From Bosea sp. 685 (GTDB lineage Bacteria; Pseudomonadota; Alphaproteobacteria; Rhizobiales; Beijerinckiaceae), in the NCBI RefSeq assembly GCF_031884435.1, contig NZ_CP134779.1:4650001-4714000 (forward strand): a stretch of 64,000 nucleotides of DNA, read 5' to 3'. Below, piece after piece: positions 1 through 7,885 of the stretch. The notes under the pieces are model-generated. The model searched no databases. It had not been told where the DNA came from and saw only the letters and a program-made list of their open reading frames with translations. Each line of letters starts with the position of its first letter. Position 1 is the stretch's first letter. A program made the translations under genes and the position numbers.

Positions 1-296
1 GCTGGGCGCATTACGCCATGCTCAACGCCGAGGAGTTCGGCGTGACCAAGGCCAATGTCGATGAGATGCTGAAATCGACGAACCCCGAGATCAAGCGCCT
101 GCTCGGTGTCGAAGGCAAGTTCGGCGAGGGGCTCGGCCTGACCACCGATTGGGCCTACCGGATCGTCAAGCATGTCGGCAATTACGGCGAGAGCTTCGAG
201 CGCAATGTCGGCACGGGCTCGCGCCTGCAGCTCAAGCGCGGCCTCAACGCGCTCGCCTCCAAGGGCGGCCTGCAATATCCGTATCCGATCCGCTAG
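1..296 (+). CDS. aapJ: C-terminal end of an AapJ-type general L-amino acid ABC transporter binding protein (partial)
   Basis: The reading frame is open from the left edge (first full codon at base 3) to a stop at 294-296, so only about the last 97 residues are present. The stretch DWAYRIVKHVGNYGESFERN followed by RGLNAL and a PIR end matches the C terminus of AapJ/BztA periplasmic proteins, which capture a broad range of L-amino acids for a polar amino acid ABC importer. In the usual aapJQMP operon permease genes follow; here the next gene downstream is a racemase-fold protein, so either the permeases lie elsewhere or this is an orphan binding protein. The upstream part cannot be judged. Confidence 0.85.
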   Translation, partial: WAHYAMLNAEEFGVTKANVDEMLKSTNPEIKRLLGVEGKFGEGLGLTTDWAYRIVKHVGNYGESFERNVGTGSRLQLKRGLNALASKGGLQYPYPIR

Positions 297-335
297 AGCA
301 GGATGCTCTCAACTCTTGGATGAGAGACGGGTTCA

Positions 336-374
336 GATGTCAGATGGGATCACTTGGTGATCCCATCTGACATC
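336..374. repeat. 39-bp perfect palindrome with 18-bp arms, possible terminator
   Basis: Arms 336-353 and 357-374 are exact reverse complements around a 3-base loop (TTG). It lies 40 bases after the aapJ stop and before the next start. No T run follows, so it is a weak intrinsic terminator at best. The same architecture (18-bp arms, 3-base loop, different sequence) recurs at 37721-37759, so it may belong to an extragenic element class. Confidence 0.75.
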
Positions 375-412
375 ATCCGGCTCCACATCTAACGGCGGAG
401 GAAGGACCCCCC

Positions 413-1042
413 ATGCGGATCGCCCTGATCCATGCACTCCGGCATTCGCCGCCTCCGATCGAGGCGGCGTTCGCCGAACTCTGGCCCCAAGTCAGGCTGA
501 TGAACCTGCTCGACGACAGCCTCTCATCCGATCTCGCCCGCGACGGCAAGATCACGGAGGCGATGACGCGGCGCTTCCTGGAACTTGCGCGCTATGCGAA
601 GGCGACCGGCGCCGACGGCATCCTGTTTACCTGCTCGGCCTTCGGGCCCTGCATCGAGGCGGTGCAGCGCGAACTTGCGCCGCTGCCGGTGCTGAAGCCG
701 AACGAGGCGATGATCGAGGAGGCCGAAAAGGCCGGGGCGCGCATCGGCCTCCTCGCCAGCTTCGCGCCGACGCTGGCCTCGATGCCGCCGGAGTTCCCTC
801 CTGCATTGACGATCATGCCGAAGCTGGCGGAAGGGGCGCTCGCCGCCCTCGACCGTGGTGACGGCGCCGAGCATGACCGTATCGCCGCAGAGGCAGCGCG
901 CGATCTCGCCGGCTGCGACGTGATCGCGCTCGCCCAGTTCAGCCTGGCGCGATCAGCGCCCGCGGTCATGGCCGCAACCGGCAGGCCGGTGCTGACGACG
1001 CCGGAGAGCGCCGTGAGGAAGCTGAAGCGCCTGCTCGGCTGA
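413..1042 (+). CDS. Asp/Glu racemase-superfamily protein with only one conserved catalytic cysteine
   Basis: 209 residues, an ordinary length for the Asp/Glu/hydantoin racemase fold. The first cysteine region is FTCSAFGPC (Cys74, Cys80), the usual N-terminal catalytic loop. The second half reads CDVIALAQFSLAR, where family members normally carry Cys-Thr or Cys-Ser; here that position is Gln175. Two-base racemases need both cysteines, while arylmalonate decarboxylase-like members work with one, so a decarboxylase or lyase role is as likely as racemisation. AGGA-rich sequence (ggaggaaggac) precedes the ATG. It follows the aapJ remnant in the same direction, which may suggest an amino-acid or related acid substrate; that is inference. 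Confidence 0.75.
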   Translation: MRIALIHALRHSPPPIEAAFAELWPQVRLMNLLDDSLSSDLARDGKITEAMTRRFLELARYAKATGADGILFTCSAFGPCIEAVQRELAPLPVLKPNEAMIEEAEKAGARIGLLASFAPTLASMPPEFPPALTIMPKLAEGALAALDRGDGAEHDRIAAEAARDLAGCDVIALAQFSLARSAPAVMAATGRPVLTTPESAVRKLKRLLG

Positions 1043-1050
1043 ATAGCCTG

Positions 1051-1797
1051 TCAGGCCCCTTCGATGCGCCGCAGCGCCTCGAAATGCTTCTCCGACTGAA
1101 ACACCAGCACGTCGCGCCAATCGCGCGCCGTCGCCTCGATCTGCTGCTGCGGGATGAGCTTCAGCGGCCGGCCGGTCGACATCGCCAGAACCTGCTGCCG
1201 GCAGGCGCGCTCCAGGAAGTAGAGATCGTCGAAGGCGACCGCGATCGAGGGGCCGCCGATGGTCACGCCGTGATGGGCGAGGAAGGTGATGTCGACATGC
1301 TCGTAAGCCTTGCTGGCGGCGATGATGGCCTCGCCCTCGCTTGCATCGAGCGCGAGCCCGCCGAAATGGTCGACATAATGCGTGCGGCCGTGGAAGCGGC
1401 AGGCGGTCTGATGCGCCATCTCCAGCCTGCCGCCCTCGACCATCGTCAAAGCGGTAGCGTAGGGCATGTGGACATGCAGTACCGCGACATGGCGCAGATT
1501 GGCCTTATGGGCGGCGACGTGGATGTTGCGGGCGGTGGCCTCGACCTCGCCCTCCCCTTCCAGCACCTCGCCCTTGTCGTCGATCAGCAGGAGGTCGGAG
1601 GGCTTCATCTCCGACCAGTGCACGCCATAGGGGTTGATCAGGTAGCGCGGCTTGCCGTCGGGGCTGTTCGGCAGGGCGACCGAGAAATGATTGCAGATGC
1701 CCTCGTTCAGCTCGAACTTCGCGGCAAGGCGGAGCGCGGCGGCAAGATCGCGGCGCTGGTTCGTGATGCTGGGCGGGGAGGACATGGGCAGGGACAT
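1051..1797 (-). CDS. Class II aldolase/adducin family protein
   Basis: 248 residues from the ATG at 1797; the frame continues upstream to 1908 but that extension (Gly/Pro-rich, no family similarity) is unlikely to be translated. Family features are a LHVHMPYAT segment whose two His are zinc ligands, an SEMKPSDLL segment, and FLAHHGVTIGG carrying the third ligand region. Such enzymes cleave or epimerise sugar phosphates or related hydroxy acids using a divalent metal; the exact substrate cannot be read from sequence. It lies just downstream of infC on the same strand, separated by a hairpin, and is probably a separate transcription unit. Confidence 0.85.
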   Translation of the reverse strand: MSLPMSSPPSITNQRRDLAAALRLAAKFELNEGICNHFSVALPNSPDGKPRYLINPYGVHWSEMKPSDLLLIDDKGEVLEGEGEVEATARNIHVAAHKANLRHVAVLHVHMPYATALTMVEGGRLEMAHQTACRFHGRTHYVDHFGGLALDASEGEAIIAASKAYEHVDITFLAHHGVTIGGPSIAVAFDDLYFLERACRQQVLAMSTGRPLKLIPQQQIEATARDWRDVLVFQSEKHFEALRRIEGA

Positions 1798-1861
1798 GGC
1801 GCAAGGTCTCTCGATCATCTGAAGCGAACCGGATCGAAACATCGCGGCGCCGGATATGACA

Positions 1862-1885
1862 AGGCCCGGCGCTGGGGCCGGGCCT
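1862..1885 (-). terminator. Probable terminator hairpin after infC
   Basis: Arms 1862-1869 and 1878-1885 (AGGCCCGG/CCGGGCCT) pair perfectly around an 8-base loop. On the minus strand the hairpin comes 30 bases after the infC stop and is followed by only a short T-rich stretch (TTGTC), so termination may be partial. Confidence 0.5.
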
Positions 1886-1914
1886 GAGCCAAATCGCATA
1901 ACGGACACCGCCCG

Positions 1915-2457
1915 TTATTTGGGCGCGAGCACCATGACCATCTGGCGGCCTTCGAGCTGCCAGTCGCTCTCGACCTTGGCGACGTCGACGAGATCGACCT
2001 TGACGCGCTCGAGCACCTTCACGCCGAGATCCTGGTGCGCCATCTCACGGCCGCGGAAGCGCAGGGTCACCTTGACCTTGTCGCCCTCCTCGAAGAAGCC
2101 GTGCATGGCCTTCATCTTGACGTCGTAATCGTGCTTGTCGATGCCCGGCCGGAGCTTGATCTCCTTGATCTCGATGGTGCGCTGCTTCTTGCGCGCCTCG
2201 GCCGCCTTCTTCTGCTCGAGAAAGCGGAAGCGGCCATAGTCGAGGATCTTGCAGACCGGAGGCTCGGAATTGGGGGCGATCTCGACCAGGTCGAGACCGG
2301 CATCCTCGGCAATCTTCAAGGCCTCGAAGAACGACACCACGCCACGATTGGCGCCGGTATCGTCGATGAGCTGGACATCGCGGACACCGCGAATGTCACG
2401 GTTCGAACGCGGGCCGTCTTTGGTCGGGGTCGGGGCAGCGCGGAAAGGACGACGAAT
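1915..2457 (-). CDS. infC: Translation initiation factor IF-3, probable ATT start
   Basis: IF-3 binds the 30S subunit and polices start-codon choice. The protein shows the family signatures: the N-terminal domain with [13 protein letters not shown] and [18 protein letters not shown], the linker rich in Lys/Glu, and the C-terminal domain with [13 protein letters not shown] and [16 protein letters not shown]. The open frame extends to an ATG at 2514, but the family N terminus (IRRPFRA) starts at an ATT codon at 2455-2457, preceded by AGGAG at 9-base spacing. ATT or similar rare starts are the known basis of infC autoregulation in E. coli, because IF-3 discriminates against them. Starting there gives 180 residues, the normal length. 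Confidence 0.95.
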   Translation of the reverse strand: MRRPFRAAPTPTKDGPRSNRDIRGVRDVQLIDDTGANRGVVSFFEALKIAEDAGLDLVEIAPNSEPPVCKILDYGRFRFLEQKKAAEARKKQRTIEIKEIKLRPGIDKHDYDVKMKAMHGFFEEGDKVKVTLRFRGREMAHQDLGVKVLERVKVDLVDVAKVESDWQLEGRQMVMVLAPK

Positions 2458-2596
2458 GGGGGTATTCTCCTGTTTCAGGCGCGAGCAGCGCCGCTGAGCA
2501 GACACATTGCACAAAGATGCGCGATGTCAATGTGGGAGGCGGGGAATGACGCAGCAATAGGCATACGCCCACTGCATTCCACCCCCTGCTATGCAT

Positions 2597-3820
2597 TTAC
2601 CGGCCCAACAGCGCGCAATAGACGTCGAGCGTCTCCGCCACCATCGTCTCCAGCGAGAAATGCCGCTCGACATGCTGGCGCGCGCGCCGTGCCAGGGCAT
2701 CGCGCGCGGAGGGGCGCAGGGCCAGCGCCTCACTGAGGCTGGCGGCGAGCGCGGCTGCATCGCCCGGCGGCACGCGCCAGCCGGTGCGTTCCGCCGGCGT
2801 GACCTGCGGCGGAGCCAATACGGTCTCCGGCACGGCGCCGAGATCGGCCACCACGACGGGCGCGCCCATCGCCTGCGCCTCGACCGCGACGCGCCCGAAG
2901 GCCTCGGGCTCGGTCGAGGGCACGGTGACCACGGCGGCCGAGAGCAGCGCCGCCGGCATGTCGGTGCAATGGCCGACGCGCTTGACGCGGCCTTCCAGCC
3001 CCGCCTTGGCGATGAGCTGGTCGAGTTCCTTGACATAGCCGTCGCGGCCCTGCGGGTCGCCGGCCAGGATGAAGGCGGTCTCGGCATCGCCGCCATCGCG
3101 CAGGATGCGGGCGGCCTCGATCAGGACGCGATGCCCCTTCCAGCCGGTCAGTCGGCCGGGCAGCAGCACGATGCGCTGATGCGGCTCGACCTTCCAGGCC
3201 GCGCGCAGGGCCTGGATACGCTCCGTCCCGACGGCGGCCGGCGCGAAGGCCGAGAAATTGGTGCCGCGATGGACGACCCTTATGCGGTCGCGCGCGAAAG
3301 CATGCTTGGCCAGGATCAGATCGGCCGTATAGCCCGAATTCGCGATCACCACGTCGCCGCGCGCCATCACCGAATTATAGAGCGTCTTCACCACGGAGCG
3401 GCTGGCATAGGAGCCGTGATAGGTCGTGACGAAAGGCAGTTTCAGTGCACGAGCCGCCGCGAGCGCGACCCAGGCCGGCGCACGCGAACGGGCATGGATG
3501 AGTTCGACGCCCTCGTGCCGGCAGAGCAGCACCAGGCGGCGGACATTCAACGCCATGGCGAAGGGATTTTTCGTGGCGGCGGGAAAGGGCAGCCAGACGC
3601 CGCCCTTGGCCTGCAATTCGGCGACGAGGCGGCCGCCCTCGGTCGCGACGAGCGCGCGCGCGCCGACATCGGTCAGCCCCTTGGCGATATCGACGGCCGT
3701 CCGCTCGGCCCCGCCCGCCTCGAGATCGGGAATGATCTGCAAGATGGTGCGGCCGCTGAGCGGGTGCGTCTCGGTCGAGGGCAGCGACAGATGCGCGCCG
3801 GGCTGGAAGGACATGCTCAC
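2597..3820 (-). CDS. GT4-family glycosyltransferase
   Basis: 407 residues with the two-domain GT-B layout. The N-terminal part has ILQIIPDLEAGGAERT, the donor/acceptor glycine-rich loop typical of GT4 enzymes; the C-terminal part has LLPGRLTGWKGH and the E-x7-E type motif EPEAFGRVAVEAQAMG that holds the nucleotide sugar. Such enzymes act at the cytosolic membrane face in lipopolysaccharide, capsule or glycolipid synthesis. There are no neighbouring surface-polysaccharide genes, so the acceptor is unknown. It is divergent from the hydrolase gene at 3924 with a roughly 100-bp shared promoter region. An alternative start is Met3 (3814). Confidence 0.9.
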   Translation of the reverse strand: MSMSFQPGAHLSLPSTETHPLSGRTILQIIPDLEAGGAERTAVDIAKGLTDVGARALVATEGGRLVAELQAKGGVWLPFPAATKNPFAMALNVRRLVLLCRHEGVELIHARSRAPAWVALAAARALKLPFVTTYHGSYASRSVVKTLYNSVMARGDVVIANSGYTADLILAKHAFARDRIRVVHRGTNFSAFAPAAVGTERIQALRAAWKVEPHQRIVLLPGRLTGWKGHRVLIEAARILRDGGDAETAFILAGDPQGRDGYVKELDQLIAKAGLEGRVKRVGHCTDMPAALLSAAVVTVPSTEPEAFGRVAVEAQAMGAPVVVADLGAVPETVLAPPQVTPAERTGWRVPPGDAAALAASLSEALALRPSARDALARRARQHVERHFSLETMVAETLDVYCALLGR

Positions 3821-3923
3821 AGTTTCAGAGAACTCTTTCTACAAACGGCGATACGACCACGTGCGCCGCGCGAGCGCAGCCTATATTCGCCTCGCAAGGC
3901 AGATTCGTCACAGGAGATTTGAC

Positions 3924-4700
3924 GTGGAGCGAGACGCGCCGCAATGGCTGGACGTCGGTGAAGGCACTGAACAACGCCGGCTCGCCTATCTCGCGCAGCC
4001 CGGCGATGGTGCCCCCGTGCTCTGGCTCGGCGGCTTCCGCTCCGACATGCGCGCGACCAAGGCCGAGGCGCTGGCGGAATGGGCGAGGCTGACGGGACAC
4101 GCCTTCCTGCGCTTCGATTATGCCGGCCATGGCGAAACCGGCGGCGATTTCGCGCGCTGGACCTTGTCGCATTGGCTCGAGGACGCGCTTGCGATGATCG
4201 CGGCCCGCTGCGGCGCGCCGCCGATCCTGGTCGGCTCGTCGATGGGCGGCTGGATCGCCCTGCTCGCAGCCCGCAAGCTGCTGGGCACGGCGCTCGCGCC
4301 GGCCGGGCTGGTGCTGATCGCGCCGGCCGTCGATTTCTCCGAGGATCTGATGTGGGCGCAGATGCCCGACGCGATCCGCGAGACCATCCTGCGCGACGGC
4401 GTCTGGCTGAGGCCGTCCGAATATTCGCCCGATCCGACGCCGATCACGCGCGCGCTCATCGAGGACGGCCGCAGGCATCTGATGTTTGGAAGCGAGATCA
4501 GGACCGGCTGCCCTGTGCATATCCTGCAAGGAATGGCCGATCCCGACGTGCCGTGGCGGCAAGCGGTCAAGCTCGTCGAGCATCTCGCCGGCGATCCCGT
4601 CCTGCTGACGCTGATCAAGGATGGCGATCACCGTCTCTCGACGCCGGGCGACATCGCCCGGCTGACGTCAGCAGTCGCCGGGGTCACGGCCCCGGCCTGA
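3924..4700 (+). CDS. Alpha/beta hydrolase (ABHD10-like), GTG start
   Basis: 258 residues. The start is chosen at GTG 3924, 7 bases after AGGAG; longer in-frame extensions run into the opposite-strand glycosyltransferase gene and are not credible. Fold markers are LWLGGFRSDM near the oxyanion loop, DYAGHG, the nucleophile elbow GSSMGGW (Ser106 as nucleophile), DPDVPW with a probable acid, and KDGDHRLS supplying His. The pattern resembles the ABHD10/acyl-protein thioesterase-like group, but the substrate is unknown. It converges on the DUF1150 gene. Confidence 0.85.
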   Translation: MERDAPQWLDVGEGTEQRRLAYLAQPGDGAPVLWLGGFRSDMRATKAEALAEWARLTGHAFLRFDYAGHGETGGDFARWTLSHWLEDALAMIAARCGAPPILVGSSMGGWIALLAARKLLGTALAPAGLVLIAPAVDFSEDLMWAQMPDAIRETILRDGVWLRPSEYSPDPTPITRALIEDGRRHLMFGSEIRTGCPVHILQGMADPDVPWRQAVKLVEHLAGDPVLLTLIKDGDHRLSTPGDIARLTSAVAGVTAPA

Positions 4701-4707
4701 AGCAGCA

Positions 4708-4974
4708 TCAATGGACGCTGACCATCCTGAGATCGTGTTCCCAGGCGTTGGCGGTCGCGGCATCACGCGAATCGGTCACCAGGATCGGCGCGCCATCGGC
4801 CGAGAGCAGCGCGAAGAGCTGCAGGCCGGGCTGGATCTCGGGCGCCTGCGGGAAGATGCGCAGGAGTTCGTCCGAGGTCATCGGCTTCAGATAGGCGACC
4901 TCGCCCGTACCAAGCGCCGCGAATTCGGCCTGGGTCAGAGGAGTGGTCTGGATCATCGTTCTATCTTCGTTCAT
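4708..4974 (-). CDS. DUF1150 family protein
   Basis: 88 residues. The core GEVAYLKPMTSDELLRIFPQ followed by LQLFALLSADGAPILVTDSR matches the DUF1150 family of alphaproteobacteria, small proteins usually encoded next to a small heat-shock gene. That arrangement holds here: hsp20 lies about 105 bases upstream on the same strand. The function is unknown; co-location suggests a role in stress or protein quality control. Met7 is an alternative start. Confidence 0.85.
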   Translation of the reverse strand: MNEDRTMIQTTPLTQAEFAALGTGEVAYLKPMTSDELLRIFPQAPEIQPGLQLFALLSADGAPILVTDSRDAATANAWEHDLRMVSVH

Positions 4975-5080
4975 CGCGCCCTCCTTCAGAGCAGTGCGAG
5001 TAGCGGCTTTCAGAATACGCCTCAGATTATGAACAGATGCAAAAACCGCGCTGCACCCGTCTTGCCGGTCACCTTGCCGG

Positions 5081-5509
5081 TCAATCCCGGCTCACGATAT
5101 CGATACGCCGGATGAGACGCTCAGGTTCCGGCCTCACCAAGTCGATCGCGAGAAGTCCGTTGGAGAGATCGGCTCCCATCACCTGCATTCCATCCGCCAG
5201 CAGGAAGCTGCGCTGAAACTGGCGCGCCGCGATGCCGCGATGAAGGAACTGCCGGTTTTTGTCGTCGCTCTGGCGACCCCGGATGGTGAGCTGGTTCTCT
5301 TCCAGCGTGATCTCGAGCTGCTCGCGGGCGAAACCCGCTACCGCCAATGTGATTCGGAGCCGGTCCGGCTCGTCTTCGCAGCGTGGCATGCGCTCGATGT
5401 TATAGGGCGGGTAGCCTTCGCTGCCCCCCTTCGTCACCCGGTCGAGCGCGCGTTCGATATCATCGAACCCCAGCAGGAACGGATGCGACAGACTTGGCGT
5501 ACGCATCAT
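5081..5509 (-). CDS. Hsp20/IbpA-type small heat-shock protein
   Basis: 142 residues. The N-terminal segment HPFLLGFDDIERALDRV and YPPYNIER are typical of rhizobial IbpA-like class A small heat-shock proteins. The alpha-crystallin domain spans about residues 38-130 with LAVAGFAREQLEITLEENQL, the GRQ segment and FLHRGIAARQFQRSF. It is an ATP-independent holdase for unfolding cytosolic proteins. The leader contains a hairpin at 5572-5590, but I do not find the conserved anti-Shine-Dalgarno pairing of a ROSE thermometer. Met1 and Met2 are adjacent ATGs; the second has the better distance from GAGGG. Confidence 0.92.
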   Translation of the reverse strand: MMRTPSLSHPFLLGFDDIERALDRVTKGGSEGYPPYNIERMPRCEDEPDRLRITLAVAGFAREQLEITLEENQLTIRGRQSDDKNRQFLHRGIAARQFQRSFLLADGMQVMGADLSNGLLAIDLVRPEPERLIRRIDIVSRD

Positions 5510-5571
5510 ACGGCCCTCGAAAGGCGCCCTCTCGGATCATGCGGAGCCCGCTGGTCGCAGCACCCCGCCGG

Positions 5572-5590
5572 TGGGAGGCGAACCCTCCCA
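5572..5590 (-). promoter_or_regulatory. Leader hairpin upstream of hsp20
   Basis: Arms TGGGAGG (5572-5578) and CCTCCCA (5584-5590) pair exactly around a 5-base loop, about 63 bases upstream of the hsp20 start, between it and tRNA-His. It could be a 3' processing or terminator signal of the tRNA transcript or part of a heat-shock leader; sequence alone does not decide. Confidence 0.4.
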
Positions 5591-5700
5591 TCCATCAGGA
5601 TATGGCGAGAGAAACGGACCGGTTCAAGAGCCTGCCGGGCGGCGCGTCCCAGGTGGCGTCCGAAGTGCGGCGTGAAGCCGGACTTCGACAATGGTGCGGG

Positions 5701-5777
5701 TGGTACAGCCACCCCGGCTTGAACGGGGGACCTCTAGATCCACAATCTAGCGCTCTAACCAACTGAGCTATGGCTGC
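5701..5777 (-). tRNA. tRNA-His (GTG anticodon), alphaproteobacterial type
   Basis: Read on the minus strand, the cloverleaf is complete: 7-bp acceptor, D arm GCTC...GAGC, anticodon stem CTAGA/TCTAG with loop TTGTGGA (anticodon GTG), T arm CCCCG-TTCAAGC-CGGGG, then A73 and an encoded CCA. The first acceptor pair is G1:U72 and the discriminator is A, not C. In most bacteria tRNA-His carries an extra G-1 paired to C73; loss of that feature together with G1:U72 and A73 is a known mark of a large group of alphaproteobacteria whose HisRS changed in parallel. Confidence 0.97.
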
Positions 5778-5913
5778 CCGCACCCGGCGCTTGGCGATCG
5801 GTCACAAAGTCACGATCGGCGGCGGCGCGGAACCTAGTGCGGTCGCCAGCCGATTGCAACCGTCGAATTCACGCCGCGCCCAACGGATTTTGGAGCGGCG
5901 CTTCGCGCTCCCC

Positions 5914-7125
5914 TCAGCCCTTGCCCTCACCCCTGCGCAGGGGCGTGCTCGCGATCTGCGCGAGGTCGTTGAGATGGGCCGAATAGGCCTCATAGCCGCG
6001 GCGGATGGCCTTGGTCTGAAGCACAACGGCATCGGCCGCGCTGTCGGTGCGCGCCAGCGTCTCGGCCTCACCCAGCGTCGCCTTCAACTCCGCGCAGGCA
6101 TAATCCAGCATGCGGGCCTGCAACGCCCCGAAGGTACGCGCCAGAGCCAGCGTCTGCGTCACCACGGTAGCGGTGGTGACGGTGGCGAATTCCGGCGGCT
6201 TCGGGATCAGCTTGGGAACCAGCGCTGTCACGGGAGCGATCACGGTCTTGCCCGTGAACGTCACGATCTCGGCCGATTTGGCAACAGTCGGCTTCACCGC
6301 CTCGAGGATCTTCGCCGCTGCAACCTTGGGAGCAAGGATCGCGGGAGCCACGGCCTTGGGAGGAGCGACGGGCGCAACCGGGCTCACGACCTTGGCCGTG
6401 CTCTTCACGGCGCTCTTGGCCGCCGCCTTGATCGCGGGCGTCTTCTCGATGCGCGTCTTGGCCGGCGGGATGCGGGTCGCCGCCGGCTTCACCACCTTCG
6501 CGGCGAGCTTCGCCGGGGCAACCGATTTAATCGCGGGAGCCGGGCTGGGCGCAGCCTTGGCGGCGGGCTCGGCGGACTTCGCCAACGGAGCGCTCGGCTT
6601 GGGAGCAGCAATCTTGGGAGCCGCAACCTCGGGAGCCGCAACCTTCGGCGTCTCGGCCTTGGGCGTTTCGACCTTGCTGTCAGCGAGCTTGGAAGCCTCG
6701 ATCTTCGAAGCCTCCGGCTTGGAAGCGGCAACCTTGGGAGCCTCCACCTTGGGAGCCTCCACCTTGGGAGCCTCCACCTTGGGAGCTTCCGGCTTCAGTA
6801 CGATGGCGGGTGCGCTCGCGACAGGCTTGAGCGCTTCCTTGGGCGCCTCGACCTTTGGCGCAGCGGGCGGCGTCGCCGGAGCGACGGCTGCGACAGGCTT
6901 GACCTCGACAGGCGCGGTCGCGACCGGCTTTGCTTCGATAGGCTTTGCTTCGATAGGCTTGGCCTCGATAGGCTTGGCCTCGACAGGTTTGGCCTCGACA
7001 GGTTTGGCCATGACGGGGGCCGGCGTCGCGGAAATGGGGGGCAACGCCTTCACCGGCGCCAGGCTGATCGGCGGTTTGGCAGTCGTCTTTGTCTGGGTAG
7101 GCTTGGTCGGGGTGGATTTGACCAT
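5914..7125 (-). CDS. Phasin-domain protein with a long Lys-Pro-Ala repeat region
   Basis: 403 residues. Residues 1-300 are low complexity and consist of degenerate pentapeptides, first KP(V/I)EA about six times (residues 40-70), then APKVE about four times, then Ala/Lys/Pro-rich sequence. Residues about 310-395 form an amphipathic helical domain (TFGALQARMLDYACAELKAT, then TKAIRRGYEAYSAHLNDLAQ) resembling phasins. A basic AAKP-type tail joined to a phasin domain recalls PhaF/PhaM proteins that tether polyhydroxybutyrate granules to the nucleoid, although there the tail is C-terminal. A second phasin gene lies just upstream on the same strand. The repeats make the copy number prone to slippage. 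Confidence 0.7.
   Translation of the reverse strand: MVKSTPTKPTQTKTTAKPPISLAPVKALPPISATPAPVMAKPVEAKPVEAKPIEAKPIEAKPIEAKPVATAPVEVKPVAAVAPATPPAAPKVEAPKEALKPVASAPAIVLKPEAPKVEAPKVEAPKVEAPKVAASKPEASKIEASKLADSKVETPKAETPKVAAPEVAAPKIAAPKPSAPLAKSAEPAAKAAPSPAPAIKSVAPAKLAAKVVKPAATRIPPAKTRIEKTPAIKAAAKSAVKSTAKVVSPVAPVAPPKAVAPAILAPKVAAAKILEAVKPTVAKSAEIVTFTGKTVIAPVTALVPKLIPKPPEFATVTTATVVTQTLALARTFGALQARMLDYACAELKATLGEAETLARTDSAADAVVLQTKAIRRGYEAYSAHLNDLAQIASTPLRRGEGKG
6735..6790. repeat. 15-bp in-gene tandem repeat (APKVE codons)
   Basis: Four near-identical copies of a 15-bp unit (TTGGGAGCCTCCACC on the plus strand) encode APKVE on the minus strand inside the phasin-like gene. A second run of about six KP(V/I)EA units lies at about 6915-7010. 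Confidence 0.85.
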
Positions 7126-7258
7126 CGCGATCCTCCATCAAAAGAGAAAACAACGCGCGCAAACGCTAAAACGACGCATGCCGGGCTCATCGCCCGGCCG
7201 CTCGATCTTCATCTCGTCCGCTTCCGGGCGCCCTCAGGGCGCCCGTCGCAGTTGGCCT

Positions 7259-7654
7259 TCACTTGGCCTTCGTCGCCTTGGCGGCCGTTTCGGCGACCTT
7301 GTTCGCGACATCCTGCGCCGCCGAGCCCATCTCCTTGAGCTGGCTCTGGAGCGCGGCCATCTGCGACTTCAGGAACTCGGACTGGTGCTGCATGACCTCG
7401 GTCAGGTCCTTGGACTTCACCAGCTTCTGGGCGAGGTCGAAGGCGGCCGCGACATTGGTCTCGGCATAGCCCATCGCCTTGCGGGTCACGTCCTGCGCGT
7501 TGGCGCGGGCCGACTCGGCCGAGCCATGAGCGGTATCCACAGCCTTCTGAGCCGCGCCGATGAAACCGTCGAAAGCCTTGCGGGCCTGATCGACGCTCTT
7601 CTCGGCGAACTCACGCATTTCAGTCGGCACTTCGTAAGGTGTCTTGCCGTTCAT
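7259..7654 (-). CDS. Phasin family protein
   Basis: 131 residues from the ATG at 7654, which has AGGAGG 9 bases upstream; the ATG at 7663 directly abuts that motif and is too close. The sequence is almost wholly helical: EMREFAEKSVDQARKAFDGF, AGSAESARANAQDVTRK-like heptads, LAQKLVKSKDLTEVMQHQSE and a Lys/Ala-rich end. This is the standard phasin pattern (PHB granule surface protein that limits granule coalescence). The gene is followed by the larger phasin-like gene on the same strand, so the two are probably co-expressed. No PHB synthase lies in the window. Confidence 0.88.
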   Translation of the reverse strand: MNGKTPYEVPTEMREFAEKSVDQARKAFDGFIGAAQKAVDTAHGSAESARANAQDVTRKAMGYAETNVAAAFDLAQKLVKSKDLTEVMQHQSEFLKSQMAALQSQLKEMGSAAQDVANKVAETAAKATKAK

Positions 7655-7836
7655 CGGGGGCATCCTCCTGTTGCAATGACTCATGAGCAGGCGCGGTCAT
7701 TGTGCAGTGCAATATCATTGTTGCGCCGCAATGACAACGGCGCGCGACCCTGCCCACCCGTTCACGTTAACGCTGTTTGTACGAGACGCGGGAGAGCCCG
7801 TCTCAGTTCCATGGCTTTGCTATCATTTGGGCGCTA

Positions 7837-7851
7837 TTAAAGCTTTGTTAG
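7837..7851 (+). promoter_or_regulatory. CtrA-like box (TTAA-N7-TTAG) before the histidine kinase gene
   Basis: TTAA at 7837-7840 and TTAG at 7848-7851 are separated by 7 bases, and the second half continues as TTAGCCAT, one mismatch from the TTAACCAT half-site. The box lies 35 bases before the start of the PdhS-like kinase gene. The known CtrA consensus is TTAA-N7-TTAA. A box of the same TTAG form precedes ccrM at 54552. Confidence 0.55.
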
Positions 7852-7885
7852 CCATAAAGGCGTGGACTGAAACGAGCAGGCAAGC

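Noticed and set aside
5510..5600. ROSE RNA thermometer upstream of hsp20
   Set aside because: Only a 7-bp hairpin was seen; the conserved U-rich segment pairing to the Shine-Dalgarno sequence is missing.
5770..7840. Long plus-strand frames opposite the phasin genes (up to 576 codons)
   Set aside because: They are mirror frames of the repetitive Ala/Lys/Pro coding region in GC-rich DNA and lack domain content or starts.
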